From positions 1,240,001-1,304,000 of the forward strand of contig JALLLT010000002.1 of NCBI GenBank assembly GCA_025266875.1: a DNA stretch of 64,000 bases, written 5' to 3'. The position numbers were made by a program, and so were the translations under genes. Each line of letters opens with the position of its first letter. The stretch's first letter is position 1. The notes under the pieces were generated by a model. It searched no databases. It was not told where the DNA came from and saw only the letters and a list, made by a program, of their open reading frames with translations. Of the stretch, positions 32,305 to 55,341 are shown one piece after another. The DNA is from Fennellomyces sp. T-0311 (Eukaryota; Mucoromycota; Mucoromycetes; Mucorales; Lichtheimiaceae).

Positions 32305-35300
32305 ATGGCCGAACAGCTGCCCATCAAATTCCAGGAGCATGCTCAGGTAATGAAAAAGAGAAAAGAGAGAGGGAGTCAGGAAGCATCTCGAACAGATAAA
32401 CCAACGGTTCATCTCGATATAGCTTCAAGCATTAGGCGTCAATGCAGCAAGTATTGGGTTCAACACTCTAACGCTGGAGTCTGAACGTTTTATATGCGTG
32501 CGCGAACAAGTCAACGGCACTAACCAAGTGGTTATTGTCGACTTGGCGAACAATAACGAAATGATGCGACGACCGATAACTGCCGACTCGGTGATTATGC
32601 ATCCAAACAGCAAAGTGATGGCGTTGAAAGGTAACAACGATACCAGTCAAAAAGATATATATAAAGAGAAAGCCAGGAACTTATCGTTGCTGCAGCTCAA
32701 CGGCAATTGCAAGTGTTCAATCTCGAGCTCAAAAGTAAGCTCAAGTCTCACATAATGCACGAGGATGTCATCTTTTGGACGTGGCTCGACTTGAAGACAA
32801 TTGGTCTTGTCACACCGACGGCTGTGTATCATTGGTCTATCGAGGGCTCGTCAGCCCCGGTGAAAATCTTCGACAGACATCAGACCTTGGCAGGCTGTCA
32901 AATCATCAACTACCGCGTGTCCAAGGATGAAAAGTGGATGGTGCTGGTGGGTATTTCTGCCCAGGCCGGACGCATCGCTGGATCCATGCAGCTCTTTTCC
33001 AAGGACCGGGGCGTCAGTCAGCCTATTGAAGGCCACGCCGCTGCGTTCGCCACCATCCAGTTGGAGGATGCTCCCCATCCCACCAAATTGTTTGCTTTTT
33101 CCGTACGATCGGCTACAGGGGCTGCCAAGGTAAAATAGAAAGACAACGTGGCTGGAATGTATTGGGCTAAGTGTAGTCTGCAGCTCCAAATCATCGAGGT
33201 GGATCCCACCGATGGCAACCCACTGTTCCAAAAGAAGGCAGTGGAAGTCTTTTTCCCGCCTGAAGCCGCAAACGATTTCCCTGTGTCAATGCAAGTCGGT
33301 GCCAAGTATGGTGTCGTGTACCTCGTCACCAAGATGGGCTTCATCCATATCTACGACCTCGAGACCGGCACCTGTCTCTTCATGAACCGCATCAGCGGCG
33401 ACACCATCTTTGTCACCGCTGACCATGAATCCTCATCGGGTATCATTGGCGTGAACAAGAAGGGTCAGGTCCTCTCGGTGACGCTCGACGAAAACACCAT
33501 CGTCCCTTACATTGTCAACACGCTGAACAACACCGAGCTTGCACTCAAACTTGCCAGTCGAGGCGGTCTCCCAGGCGCCGATAATCTGTGCGTCAGCCGA
33601 TTCAACCAGCTCTTTTCTTCAGGCGCATACGGCGAAGCTGCCAAAATAGCTGCCAACTCTCCACGGGTAAACCGCAAAACGCCGTCGTGCACGATCCAAA
33701 AGACTGAACACATGATATAGGGTATTCTGCGCACGGTCGATACGATCGAACGATTCAGACAACTTCCTGCGGTTCCCAATCAGCTGTCGCCCATCTTGCA
33801 ATACTTTGGTCTTTTGCTTGAAAAGGGGGGTTTGAACCGCTACGAATCGTTGGAGATGGCCAAACCCATCCTGCAGCAGAACCGCAAGCCTTTGCTTGAA
33901 AAGTGGTTGAAGGAGGACAAGCTGGAATGCAGTGAAGAGTTGGGAGACTTTGTGCGCCAATTCGATTCAAAACTTGCATTGTCAGTGTATTTGCGTGCCA
34001 ATGTGCCTCACAAGGTGGTTGTCTGCTTCGCCGAAAACCGCCAGTACGACAAGATTGTTGCTTATTCCAAGACCGTTGGCTATACTCCCGATTACTCGTC
34101 GTTGCTGTACAACATTGCCCGCAGTGATCCCGACAAGACCGTGGACTTTGCTCAGACACTGATCAATGACGAGAGCGGACCTTTGATTGAGGCTGACAAG
34201 GTGGGAAGGAGTCCGTGCGTAATGTTTGTTTAGATCTGCTGACGCTGGATTTAGGTCATTGACGTGCTCATGTCTCAAAACATGCTTCAACAAGCCACCT
34301 CGTTCTTGTTGGATTACTTGAAGGATAACAAAGAGTCGGATGCGCAGTTGCAGACGCGTGTTCTCGAAATGAACCTGACTCATGCTCCTCAGGTGGCCGA
34401 TGCCATTTTGGGCACCGGTATGCTCACCCATTACGACCGCGTTGTCGTTGGCAATTTGTGCGAAAAGGCTGGCTTGCATCAACGCGTAAGTTGGGCGTGC
34501 AGTGTGGCTTTGGATAGAAACTCACGAGCGTGCGTACATAGGCCCTGGAACACTTCACCGATATCCACGACATCAAGCGTGTGATTCCCTATACCCACAC
34601 CATGAACCCCGAATGGCTCGTCAACTACTTTGGCACGTTGTCGGTGGAGCAGACCTTGGAATGTCTCAAGGAAATGCTCACGAACAACCTGCGTCAGAAT
34701 TTGCAGGTGGTTGTCCAGATTGCCATCAAGTATTCTGAGCAACTGCAGCCGCACAACTTGGTTGATCTGTTCGAAAACTTCAAGAGCAACGAAGGTTTGT
34801 CTTGATCTTCTGGACCCAGAGATGGCGATTTTTTAACCGCGTGCAAATAGGTCTATACTACTACTTGGGCTCGATCGTCAACGTCAGCCAGGATCCTCTG
34901 GTTCACTTCAAATATATCCAAGCTGCATGCCGCACCGGCAATGTTCGTGAAGCCGAGCGCATCTGCCGCGAAAGCAACTACTACGACGCCGAAAAGGTCA
35001 AAAACTTCCTCAAGGAGGCCAGACTTAGCGATCAGCTCCCATTGATCATTGTGTGCGATCGTTTCGGATTCGTTCACGATCTCGTCTTGTACCTCTACCA
35101 CAACAACTTGCACAAGTACATCGAAGTGTACGTGCAAAAGGTCAATCCATCGCGTACCCCTGAAGTTGTGGGTGGTTTATTGGATGTCGGCTGCGACGAA
35201 GACATCATCAAGAGCTTGCTCATGTCTGTCAAGGGTGATTTGGCCGTTGGCAAGTTGTGTGATGAAGTGGAACAACGCAACCGACTGAAGCTCTTGTTGC

Positions 35301-37950
35301 CATGGCTCAATATGCGCGTCACGGATGGAAGCAGCGATCCCGAAGTGTACAATGCTCTGGCTAAGATTTACATCGATACCAACAACAATCCTGAGCCGTT
35401 CTTGAAAGAAAACGAGGTAAGACGGACATTCTATAGGAGAGAGAGTGTGTGTGGGGCTGATTATTCTCGGCTAGTTCTATGAACCTCGCACCATCGGTAA
35501 ATACTGCGAGAAGCGCGATCCTTACTTGGCCTACATTTGCTACGAGAAGGGTCAATGCGATTATGAGTTGATCCATATTACCAGCGAGAACGCCATGTTC
35601 AAGCACCAAGCTCGTTACCTTGTCCACCGACGCGACTTGTCTCTCTGGCAATATGTCTTGCAGGAAAACAACGAAAACCGTCGCGAAGTCATCGATCAGA
35701 TTGTGGCCACTGCTTTGCCCGAGTGCACCGATCCCGAAGACGTATCCATCACCGTCAAGGCCTTCATGGCTGCTGATCTTCCCAATGAGCTTATCGAGCT
35801 ATTGGAGCGCATTGTGTTGGAAGTCAGCGCGTTCAACGACAACAAGACTCTCCAAAACCTGTTGATCTTTACCGCCGTCAAGGTTTGTTTTGTCAGACGA
35901 AAGGAAAGAAGTTACTTAATTGCATGCGTTAGGCCGATGCCTCCAAGGTGATGGATTACGTTTCGCGCTTGGACAACTTTGACGCCCCGGATGTGGCCGA
36001 GGTGTGTATCGGCGAAGGCTTGTTTGAGGAAGCGTTTGCCATTTTCAAAAAGTACAAGGTGAATGGCGATGCGGTCATGGTTTTGATCGACAAGATTGGC
36101 GATTTGGACCGTGCGTACGAGTTTGCCGAACGTTGCGATCAGTCCGATGTCTGGAGCAAGCTGGGCAAAGCTCAATTGGATAATATGCGCATCAAGGACT
36201 CCATTGGTAAGCACTGTCAGCTGATGAAAGCACACCAAGTGCTGATGCCCAAATATAGACTCGTACATTCGTGCCAATGATACATCCAACTACATGGAGG
36301 TCACCCGCCATGCCGAGATGGACAACAAGTACGACGATCTGGTACGCTATTTGCAATTGGCGCGCAAGAACTCCCGCGAGCCCTACATCGAGACCGAACT
36401 GCTGTACGCCTATGCCAAGACGGACCGTTTGTCCGACATGGAAGACTTTATCGCGTCCCCCAACATTGCCCAAGTGCAGCAAGTGGGTGATCGCTGTTTC
36501 CAGGCGCACATGCTGGAGGCGGCCAAGATTCTCTACACCAGCATCTCCAACCACGCCAGTCTGGCCACCACGCTTGTTCATCTCAACGACTATCAAGGTG
36601 CGGTGGACTGCGCACGCAAGGCCAACAGCACCAAGGTGTGGAAGGAAGTCAACGCCGTGTGCATCGAGCAACAAGAGTTCCGATTGGCCAAGATCTGTGG
36701 TCTGCACATCATTGTTCATGCCGAAGAACTGGAGCAGGTGGTGCGAACATACGAGCGCAACGGTTACTTTGAGCAGTTGATCAACTTGCTAGAAGATGGT
36801 CTCGGACTCGAGCGAGCACATATGGGCATGTTTACCGAGTTGGCTGTTCTTTACTCCAAGTATGCGCCCGAAAAGATGATGGAGCATCTCAAGTTGTTTG
36901 TGTCGCGTATCAACATCCCCAAGGTGATCCGCGCTTGCAACGACACCCATCTGTGGCGCGAACTCGTGTTCTTGTACGTCCACTACGACGAATTCGACAA
37001 TGCGGTCGGTGCCATGATCGAACACGCGGCGGATTCGTGGGAACATTCGGCGTTCAAGGAAATCATTGTCAAGGTGTCCAATGTCGAGCTCTACTACAAG
37101 GCCTTGCGGTTCTATTTGAACGAGCAGCCCATGCTCTTGAACGATCTTTTGGCATCCATGGTTCCTCGCATCAACCATACTCGCGTTGTTCAGCAATTCG
37201 AGAAGTCTGACAACATTCCCTTGATCCGCCAATACCTCCAATCCGTCCAACATGTCAACAACAAGGCCGTCAACGGCGCATTGAACGAATTGTTCATTGA
37301 AGAAGAAGACTATGAGTCACTCCGCGATTCCATCGACCATTACGATAACATTGACACCATCGATATTGCTCAGCGTCTGGAAAAGCACGAACTGCTCGAG
37401 TTCCGTCGCATCGCTGCCCATTTGTACAAGAAGAACCGACGTTGGCGCCAATCCATTGCTCTTTCCAAGCAAGATCGTTTGTTCAAGGATGCCATGGAAA
37501 CTGCTGCCGAGTCACGGGACCGCGAGGTTGCCGAGGAGCTGTTGCGTTACTTTATCGAAGTCGGCAAGCGGGAATGCTTTGCTGCAATGCTGTACACTTG
37601 CTACGATCTGATGCGGCCCGATACGGTTATGGAACTGTCCTGGCGTCACGGCCTAAGTGACTTTTCCATGCCGTACATGATCAATCTGCTCAGCGAACAG
37701 ACAAGCAAGGTAAGAAAAGTGACAGATTGGACACCAACGGCAAAAGATTGACAGGTGTCTTGTGTGATAGATTTCGGTGCTGGACAAGGATGTACAGGAC
37801 CTGAAACAAAAGGCGGAGAAGCAGGAGCAGGATTCAAGCAATGCGCAGAATATGGCACCGGCGATGGGATTGGGTAACCCACTGATGTTGACAGCAGCAC
37901 CCACGGGGGCCACCAACATGATGCAATCCCCGCACTTTACCGGCTTCTAA
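32305..37950 (+). CDS. CHC1: Clathrin heavy chain
   Basis: Encodes about 1,669 residues, the normal length. The heavy chain forms the triskelion legs of clathrin coats on vesicles from the plasma membrane, trans-Golgi and endosomes. Twelve exons: 32305-32346, 32423-32630, 32696-33129, 33184-33666, 33721-34200, 34255-34485, 34542-34794, 34851-35416, 35475-35882, 35933-36206, 36259-37709 and 37771-37950; the phases add up to an open frame. The N-terminal beta-propeller starts [17 protein letters not shown] and includes [18 protein letters not shown]. The alpha-helical leg repeats follow (for example [21 protein letters not shown] segments at about 36.95 kb). The C-terminal tail is Met/Pro/Gly-rich and ends SPHFTGF. 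No defect is visible. Confidence 0.97.
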
Positions 37951-38135
37951 CTCGTTTGCAGTTGTATCAATGATAAAAAAAAAAGAAAAAAAAAGAAGCC
38001 AAATCGATGATATCCACTCCTAGAATTGTAATCGTTTACTATTGTTTTATACTAAAGACCTTTTTCTCCCTCGTCTCTTGTTTGACAACCTGCACGCGTC
38101 TTGTGATTCTTGCAAAAAATTTTAATTTTCGAGCC

Positions 38136-39164
38136 ATGCCCACCAAGAAAACCAAGTACAAGAAGCAGGCCGAATTCATTCGGTTTCAACCAGAATCATC
38201 CCCAGATTCAACGAGCTCCCATGTCAAACCCAACAATTCCCAGCGTCAGCCCAGAGTCACTCCCGCCAAACTAAAGGACGACATGGCCAAGGAACAGGAG
38301 CAACTTGCTCAAGAACTGACAGATTACATTGCCCAGTTCGAACACAAAGTGTCGCTTCTAAGACATAAGCGACCGAGTGATCAAGAGCTGGTTATTCTGT
38401 TTGTAATGAACTTGCATTCACGATGGAAGCGGCTGGTTGAACCAGAGGAGTACCGGTTCAAGACTTGGAAAGAGGCAGCGGCAGCCGCACGCTTTCATGC
38501 CATCAAGCTATCCGTGATTCTGGGGGCTGAACGGAACGACAGCGACCCCATGTTCACGACTGCAGCATCCAAACAGCTATTGGCGTCGGGCTACTTTAAA
38601 CGGGAGCATGAACCGGAAGAACCGGAAGACGATGAAGAGGATGAAGAAGAGCCAGTGGAGGAGCAGCCAGTGGATCCAAAGCTTACATGCACGGAACGAC
38701 GTGGCCCAGTGGTTGTTCCACAGGGCGCAGACAAAAACAGCATCTGTTATCAGGTTCCCAAAGCGCACAGTGGCGTGTCGCTGGCATTTCTGGAGCTGGA
38801 GATTGGCGGACGACGCGTGCGCGCACTCTTGGCCAAGAAGCGATGGGGAGCGTCGGCCATGTCGGTTGCCTTGCAGGAAGATACGGGGCTGGCGCTGGAC
38901 AGATCACAAGGATACAACATTGCCACTGAATTCGGAGAGGTTGCAGACGGTATCGGGGCGGTGCTGTGTCCCATCCGCCATCCTGCAAAGCCAGACTTGC
39001 AATCGGAGCTGCTTATCCAGGTGGTGCCGGCACTGTACGCGGGCAAGGTGGATCTGATTCTGGGAGCCGACTTTTTCTTTTACTTTGCGGCATCGTTTGA
39101 TGTGGATAAGCGAATCGTGCGGTTCATGGGCGCCGATGCTCCGTTTGTAGTCGATACCCTTTGA
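38136..39164 (+). CDS. Domesticated gag/retropepsin-like protein, single intact ORF
   Basis: Uninterrupted ORF of 342 residues from the ATG at 38136 (an in-frame ATG at 38007 would add 43 residues but gives an unlikely N-terminus). Residues 1-45 are basic and polar. Residues 45-150 look like a helical gag-type domain, with WKRLVEPEEYRFKTWKEAA followed by Ala-rich helix. An acidic Glu/Asp run spans about 155-185. The C-terminal 130 residues resemble a retroviral-type aspartic protease: a first strand FLELEIGGRRVRALL and a closing block DLILGADFF with DKRIVRF, as in Ty3/Gypsy proteases. The expected catalytic D-T/S-G after the first strand is replaced by KKRWGAS, so protease activity is doubtful. 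No reverse transcriptase, integrase or LTR is visible nearby. The intact frame between two housekeeping-type genes suggests a co-opted gene rather than a live element. Confidence 0.6.
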   Translation: MPTKKTKYKKQAEFIRFQPESSPDSTSSHVKPNNSQRQPRVTPAKLKDDMAKEQEQLAQELTDYIAQFEHKVSLLRHKRPSDQELVILFVMNLHSRWKRLVEPEEYRFKTWKEAAAAARFHAIKLSVILGAERNDSDPMFTTAASKQLLASGYFKREHEPEEPEDDEEDEEEPVEEQPVDPKLTCTERRGPVVVPQGADKNSICYQVPKAHSGVSLAFLELEIGGRRVRALLAKKRWGASAMSVALQEDTGLALDRSQGYNIATEFGEVADGIGAVLCPIRHPAKPDLQSELLIQVVPALYAGKVDLILGADFFFYFAASFDVDKRIVRFMGADAPFVVDTL

Positions 39165-39278
39165 AAAGCAGTGCAAATAAAATTGACATGCAGAGCCTCT
39201 CTCTCTCTCCATATATATTCGGAACCCGACTCTCGCTGTGTGCAAATCGCCTTCCTTTCTCTCTTTTTTGCTTTAACA

Positions 39279-51138
<11,860 letters not shown>

Positions 51139-51221
51139 TGTTTTTTTTCTTAATTATAATTCTAATAAACAAAACAGCAAAAACAAAACCCAAAAAGTAA
51201 CTCTCTTGTTGCAGAAAAAAA

Positions 51222-52255
51222 ATGTTGCATTCGATTCTACTACTCTTGTTGCTCGTTTCAAGCACAAATGCGGCATCACTCGCTAACCATAGCCAGGTCA
51301 TAGTGGGATACTGGGGTGTCCAGTAAGTAAGCAAAGACGCTTACAACAACTGCTTAAAACATTCGATCATTTAGAGACTCAAAACCACTATTACCAATTG
51401 AATATATCCCATGGTCGCAAGTGACGCATATCAACTATGGCTTCGCGACAATGAATGAAAACGTTGTGCCGACATTGTCCAATCGCGCTCAGCTTGAGAA
51501 ACTGGTTCAGCTGGCACACCAGAACAACGTCAAGGTGTTGTTGTCTGTGGGTGGTTGGCACGGTAGCCAATTGATGGGCACTATGATGTCGAATATCGAA
51601 CACAGAGCGGCGTTTGTAACCAAGGTCCTGGAATGGGTTGATGCATTTGACATTGATGGTAACAAAAAGAAATTAGAGTTGCACAAGTTGATTTTAAGCA
51701 AAAGTCAAATAGGCATTGATATTGTTGACTGGTAAAAAAAGTGTGGTTTTTCTTTTTACATCAAATAACAAAACTAATATCAACACAAAGGCGGACCACG
51801 CTACCATGTAACCGATCCGTAGAACATGGTCACGGGGATAACTTTGTCCCGCTACTACGTGAACTGCGCCATGCTCTGGATACGAACAATGGAACGGAAA
51901 AACTTTTGACCATGGCATCTGGTGCTACACCATTCCGATCAACCAATGTAACAGAATACAAGGAATTGATCGACTGGGTTTTTATTATGGCATACGATAC
52001 CTATGTAGGCCAGTCATATGTTGGACCTAATGCTCCTCTGTATACATCATCCAAACGCGGTACCAGTCCTAACAGTGTTGCTCAAGCATGGGACGCATGG
52101 AATCAGTTGCCATCGCACCAGCTAGTAGTTGGTTTACCCTTTTATGGGTACGCGTCAAAGCCCAGGAACCATACTGAAACATTACTTGGTATGGCGCACC
52201 AAACACGTCCACAAGGCGATGCAGATGACCAATTGAATAGTCTTCCATGCCAAGG

Positions 52256-52319
<64 letters not shown>

Positions 52320-52818
52320 GTGAGAAATTGCTGCGACCGGTATAATTTGATACATGATCTATTAAGGAACGAAACTGGGATTTACGGGACTTTGGAAATG
52401 GCGTTCGTTGCGCAATGCTGGGTTGCTGCTGGATGAACAAACACCCGGCGGACACTGGATCAAAAACTGGGACATGGACTCCCAAACGCCGTGGCTGTAC
52501 AACGCAGTATCGAATGTCGTTATCAGTTACGATGACCCGGACAGCTTATCTTTGAAGGCACACTTTGCACAGTGCCAAAAGGCTCGAGGAGTTGGCATAT
52601 GGGATCTAGGCTACGACTATTACACAGCTGGCAATGGTCAGCTGTTATCGGTTATTAACGAAGCGTTCCGAAACACCAATCAAACTGCAGCTTGCGAGCG
52701 AATGTTGGAACGACTTTCCTCCCCTTCTTTGCCTTTTGCTGATGCAAGTTGGGTGGCAATCCCTAGCCTCCTGTTTATTATTACTATTATGTTGATATGC
52801 TGTACATCTATTTGGTGA
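51222..52818 (+). CDS. GH18 chitinase-like protein, membrane- or GPI-tailed, catalytic Glu apparently absent
   Basis: Encodes about 439 residues. Exons: 51222-51322, 51375-51658, 51713-51731 (19 bases), 51791-52254 and 52367-52818. A signal peptide opens the protein (MLHSILLLLLLVSSTNA). GH18 landmarks are the first strand VIVGYWG, the SVGGW motif and the strand WVFIMAYDTY, then a typical C-terminal part ending around GVGIWDLGYDYY. The catalytic DxxDxDxE signature instead reads FDIDGIDIVDW followed by Arg, so the general-acid Glu is not encoded in this splice model, and no spliceable alternative in the flanking introns supplies it. The last 22 residues are strongly hydrophobic (SLLFIITIMLICC), either a transmembrane anchor or a GPI signal. 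It starts only about 83 bases after the BEACH gene and ends about 23 bases from the convergent acetyltransferase gene. It may be a chitin-binding pseudoenzyme of the cell wall. Confidence 0.82.
52257..52316. repeat. TA/TG dinucleotide microsatellite in chitinase intron 4
   Basis: A short (TA)n run followed by about 23 TG units starts right at the 5' splice site of the intron (donor at 52255). The (TG)n tract is likely length-variable and could influence splicing. Confidence 0.9.
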
Positions 52819-52841
52819 AAAAAAAGAACTATCATGCCCAA

Positions 52842-53739
52842 TTATGCGACCACGGGGTTCTTGGTGAAATCGTAGTAAAAGATGATGGCATCGACAAGCT
52901 GATCTGGGCTGTTCTTCAATCTGATATAAAAAAAGAAAGTTAATCGTGAGCCGATGGCGCAACTTTATCCCGGGTAGTGCTTTTTTTTTTACCTAGCAGC
53001 CTCGGGAATGCGACCCGCTTCCTGGAAACCGAGTCTCCGCCAGATGCGAATCGACGCTTCGTTGTTGGCAAAAACGAGGTTGAATACGGATGCTTTGTAA
53101 CCAAGGGCAGGGCCGATGATAAGGTATGTTTCGGCCATGGCGACGCCGGAGCCAAGACCACGGTGAGCAGTTGAAGTAAAGAATCCGGCGTTGCAGATCT
53201 GTAAAGCAACCACACGTCAAATGACCTAATCGACGTGGTGTTTCCATGATCTTACGTGAGAGCAGCGACCGGGATAGTTGGGCTTGACGTAGTACATTCC
53301 CAGCACCTTATCGTTGTAGTCGTAAGCTTGACCCTTTTCAATGGGGCCGTCCTTGGTCAGGACGAATGCATCGTACCTACGGTGCTGATTGTTAGAGGAA
53401 ATTTTGCATGGAAACTTAAAAATGTCTGAAACAAAACTCACGACAAAAAGTAATCGCTGAATTGGCTTTCAGTCAGGGGATGCTCCTGGGGATAGGTCGA
53501 GCTAGCGGCAAAGCAATTGAGCATGTTTGTTTACCGAGCAACTGACAACAGCCTGCTTACCCGCGCTCGAGCTCGCCATTGAACAATGTGCGCAAATGTT
53601 GGACCAATTGGGCATTGTCGGGATCAACGGCCTGCAGGGCAGCGTCAGTGCCATCACGCAGGGTTTTGCGGATAGGAAGCAGCTTGTCCAAGCTAACAGT
53701 GGTGGCAGGCTTCGGGATTTTACCGTATGCAGAGGACAT
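52842..53739 (-). CDS. Mpr1-like GNAT N-acetyltransferase
   Basis: Encodes 214 residues that resemble yeast Mpr1, which acetylates the proline analogue azetidine-2-carboxylate and related toxic proline-derived metabolites, and S. pombe Ppr1. Minus-strand exons: 53739-53561, 53501-53442, 53376-53256, 53198-52993 and 52920-52842, all in phase. The shared blocks are LGMYYVKPNYPGRCSH, then ICNAGFFTSTAHRGLGSGV (the acetyl-CoA-binding loop R-G-x-G-S-G region) and LGYKASVFNLVFANNEAS, followed by an RRLGFQEAGRIP block. The C-terminus YYDFTKNP extends beyond Mpr1. Cytosolic or mitochondrial location cannot be told. It converges on the chitinase-like gene with only about 23 bases between stop codons. 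Confidence 0.88.
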
Positions 53740-54071
53740 TTGAAGAAACAAGAGTAAGGTACCAAGCTGTGGAACAGCCAAAGCTTCTTTTGATAAAAGT
53801 ACGATCGGAGGGTCAATCCAAGACCAATAACAAGAAAAGAAAGTGGGGTAAAGTGGTACAAGTTAAAAACACACTGAGCTTTTTTTTTCTGCGTGCATTT
53901 TCGATGGTGACGACGGCGGCGAGTGAGTTATGTTGTGAATAAAGATGTAACGAGTCAGGTGTTGTGAATTGAGTGCGGGTGTCTGTGTATGCTATGGCGC
54001 GGAAACGACGGAGTAAGCTGATGGCTTCTCCCCATTTCCCTTTATGCTGTTGGGGTCTCTGTGGGTTGGCA
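53740..54071. other. Intergenic region between acetyltransferase and hydrolase genes
   Basis: 332 bases containing the promoter of the acetyltransferase gene and the 3' flank of the hydrolase gene. No gene is visible. Confidence 0.5.
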
Positions 54072-55341
54072 TTAATCCTTGTCCCAAATGTGGTCGCGAA
54101 TAAACTCGCCAATGCTCTCGAAATATCCCTCCTGCATGCATGTGTCGTTATGGGTCCCGTTCTCAAAGTCGCGCCATATCTTGCCGCCGCTGGTTTCTGC
54201 AGCCTTGTGCAGCTTTGCCATGTGGAATGGCGGCACCAGCTCGTCTTTCAAGCTGGAGAGAAAGAGAATCGGAACCCGCCGAATAAATTGGATGGTCTTA
54301 TACGATCGCCACTTCTGGTGGCAGAGGTAGACGAGGTGTCGCATGGGTGGAAAGATGTGGGGGATAAGCAGTGGCTATACAGCTTGTGAGCTGGCGTACT
54401 TTTTTGGGGGGTTTGAAGCTGTCAAACTGGGCGGAACTTACAATGCTGAGGAATGTGTTTTCGATAATCATGGCATCAAACTTGTCTTCGTTCCTGGCAA
54501 CAAGATGCGTTGCTACGGCACCCCCAAGCGATTGACCGTATGCAACTAGTTTGGTGTGCTTCAGAATCGGATGGCGTTTGATATAGTCGAGGGCCGTCTG
54601 CTCGAACCCAAAACGGGGCCATTGAGAAAATCTTGGGGCAATTTTTCTCACATCCGCTCAATTCTTACCTGAGCATCAATTTGCAAGCCCTTCTCCGTTG
54701 CATTGCCTTCGCTTAATCCGTACCTAGCACAAAAGCATGTTATTGGTACCACAGCCAACGCCTCACACGCATCATCGCCTTACCCGCGGTACGACAGCAT
54801 CACTACGTTATAGCCGAGTCGCTTGAAGAATACTTGGGCAATCGGCAGTCGATGGCCCTATAGGTTGCATGAGTTGGCTGTGCTAATCTCGTTTCCGACT
54901 ATGTATGTCTGTACCATGTTGCCCGTATGCGCCTATTATCCGAAAGATGCATGTTTAAATACCATTGCAGCGTATATGATCTGCAAACTTACGTGGAGAC
55001 AGAGCAATGTTGGCGACTGTATTGCGACGTTATCCCCGTACTGTATCAGCACGTAGCTTCGCAGACGAACGCCGTCTTTTGTAACGAGCACCTCCTCTTT
55101 TTCCGGTAAACCGTATTGTGAAGGGCGTGCTACCTATGTTTTTTTACGATCGTATATATGAGTACTTTTGGACGAGGAAACGCTGCCACCGTGAGCTGAT
55201 CAGAACACCCACGTTAGATCTCGATCCAGGAGGGAAGAATCCAGCATATAAAAGTTCGCATTGGTATATGTAGAGTAAGGCGGAAAAGCCTACAGTGATT
55301 ATTATTGCAAAGAAAATGAAGAAGGTCAGGTACCCCATCAT
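54072..55341 (-). CDS. Bem46/ABHD13-type alpha/beta hydrolase
   Basis: Encodes 291 residues of the Bem46 family, membrane-anchored serine hydrolases whose substrates are poorly defined; in Neurospora bem46 acts in ascospore germination and polarity. Minus-strand exons: 55341-55213, 55133-54993, 54932-54915 (an 18-base microexon), 54857-54784, 54723-54669, 54597-54442 and 54374-54072; phases agree. An N-terminal membrane segment (TFFIFFAIIITVGFSALLY) is followed by the family block FFPPGSRSN. The catalytic triad is visible as Ser162 in YGQSLGG, Asp235 in LKDELVPP and His266 in GTHND. The microexon supplies AHTGNM of the oxyanion-loop HxxxGNMGHR motif, so skipping it would remove an essential loop. 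The first ATG of two adjacent ones was chosen. Confidence 0.92.

Noticed and set aside
36192..36719. Minus-strand ORF of 175 codons and others within clathrin
   Set aside because: Shadows of the conserved clathrin heavy chain exons.
38136..39164. Interpretation as an active LTR retrotransposon
   Set aside because: No reverse transcriptase, RNase H, integrase or long terminal repeats in the flanks, which are occupied by clathrin and the BEACH gene.
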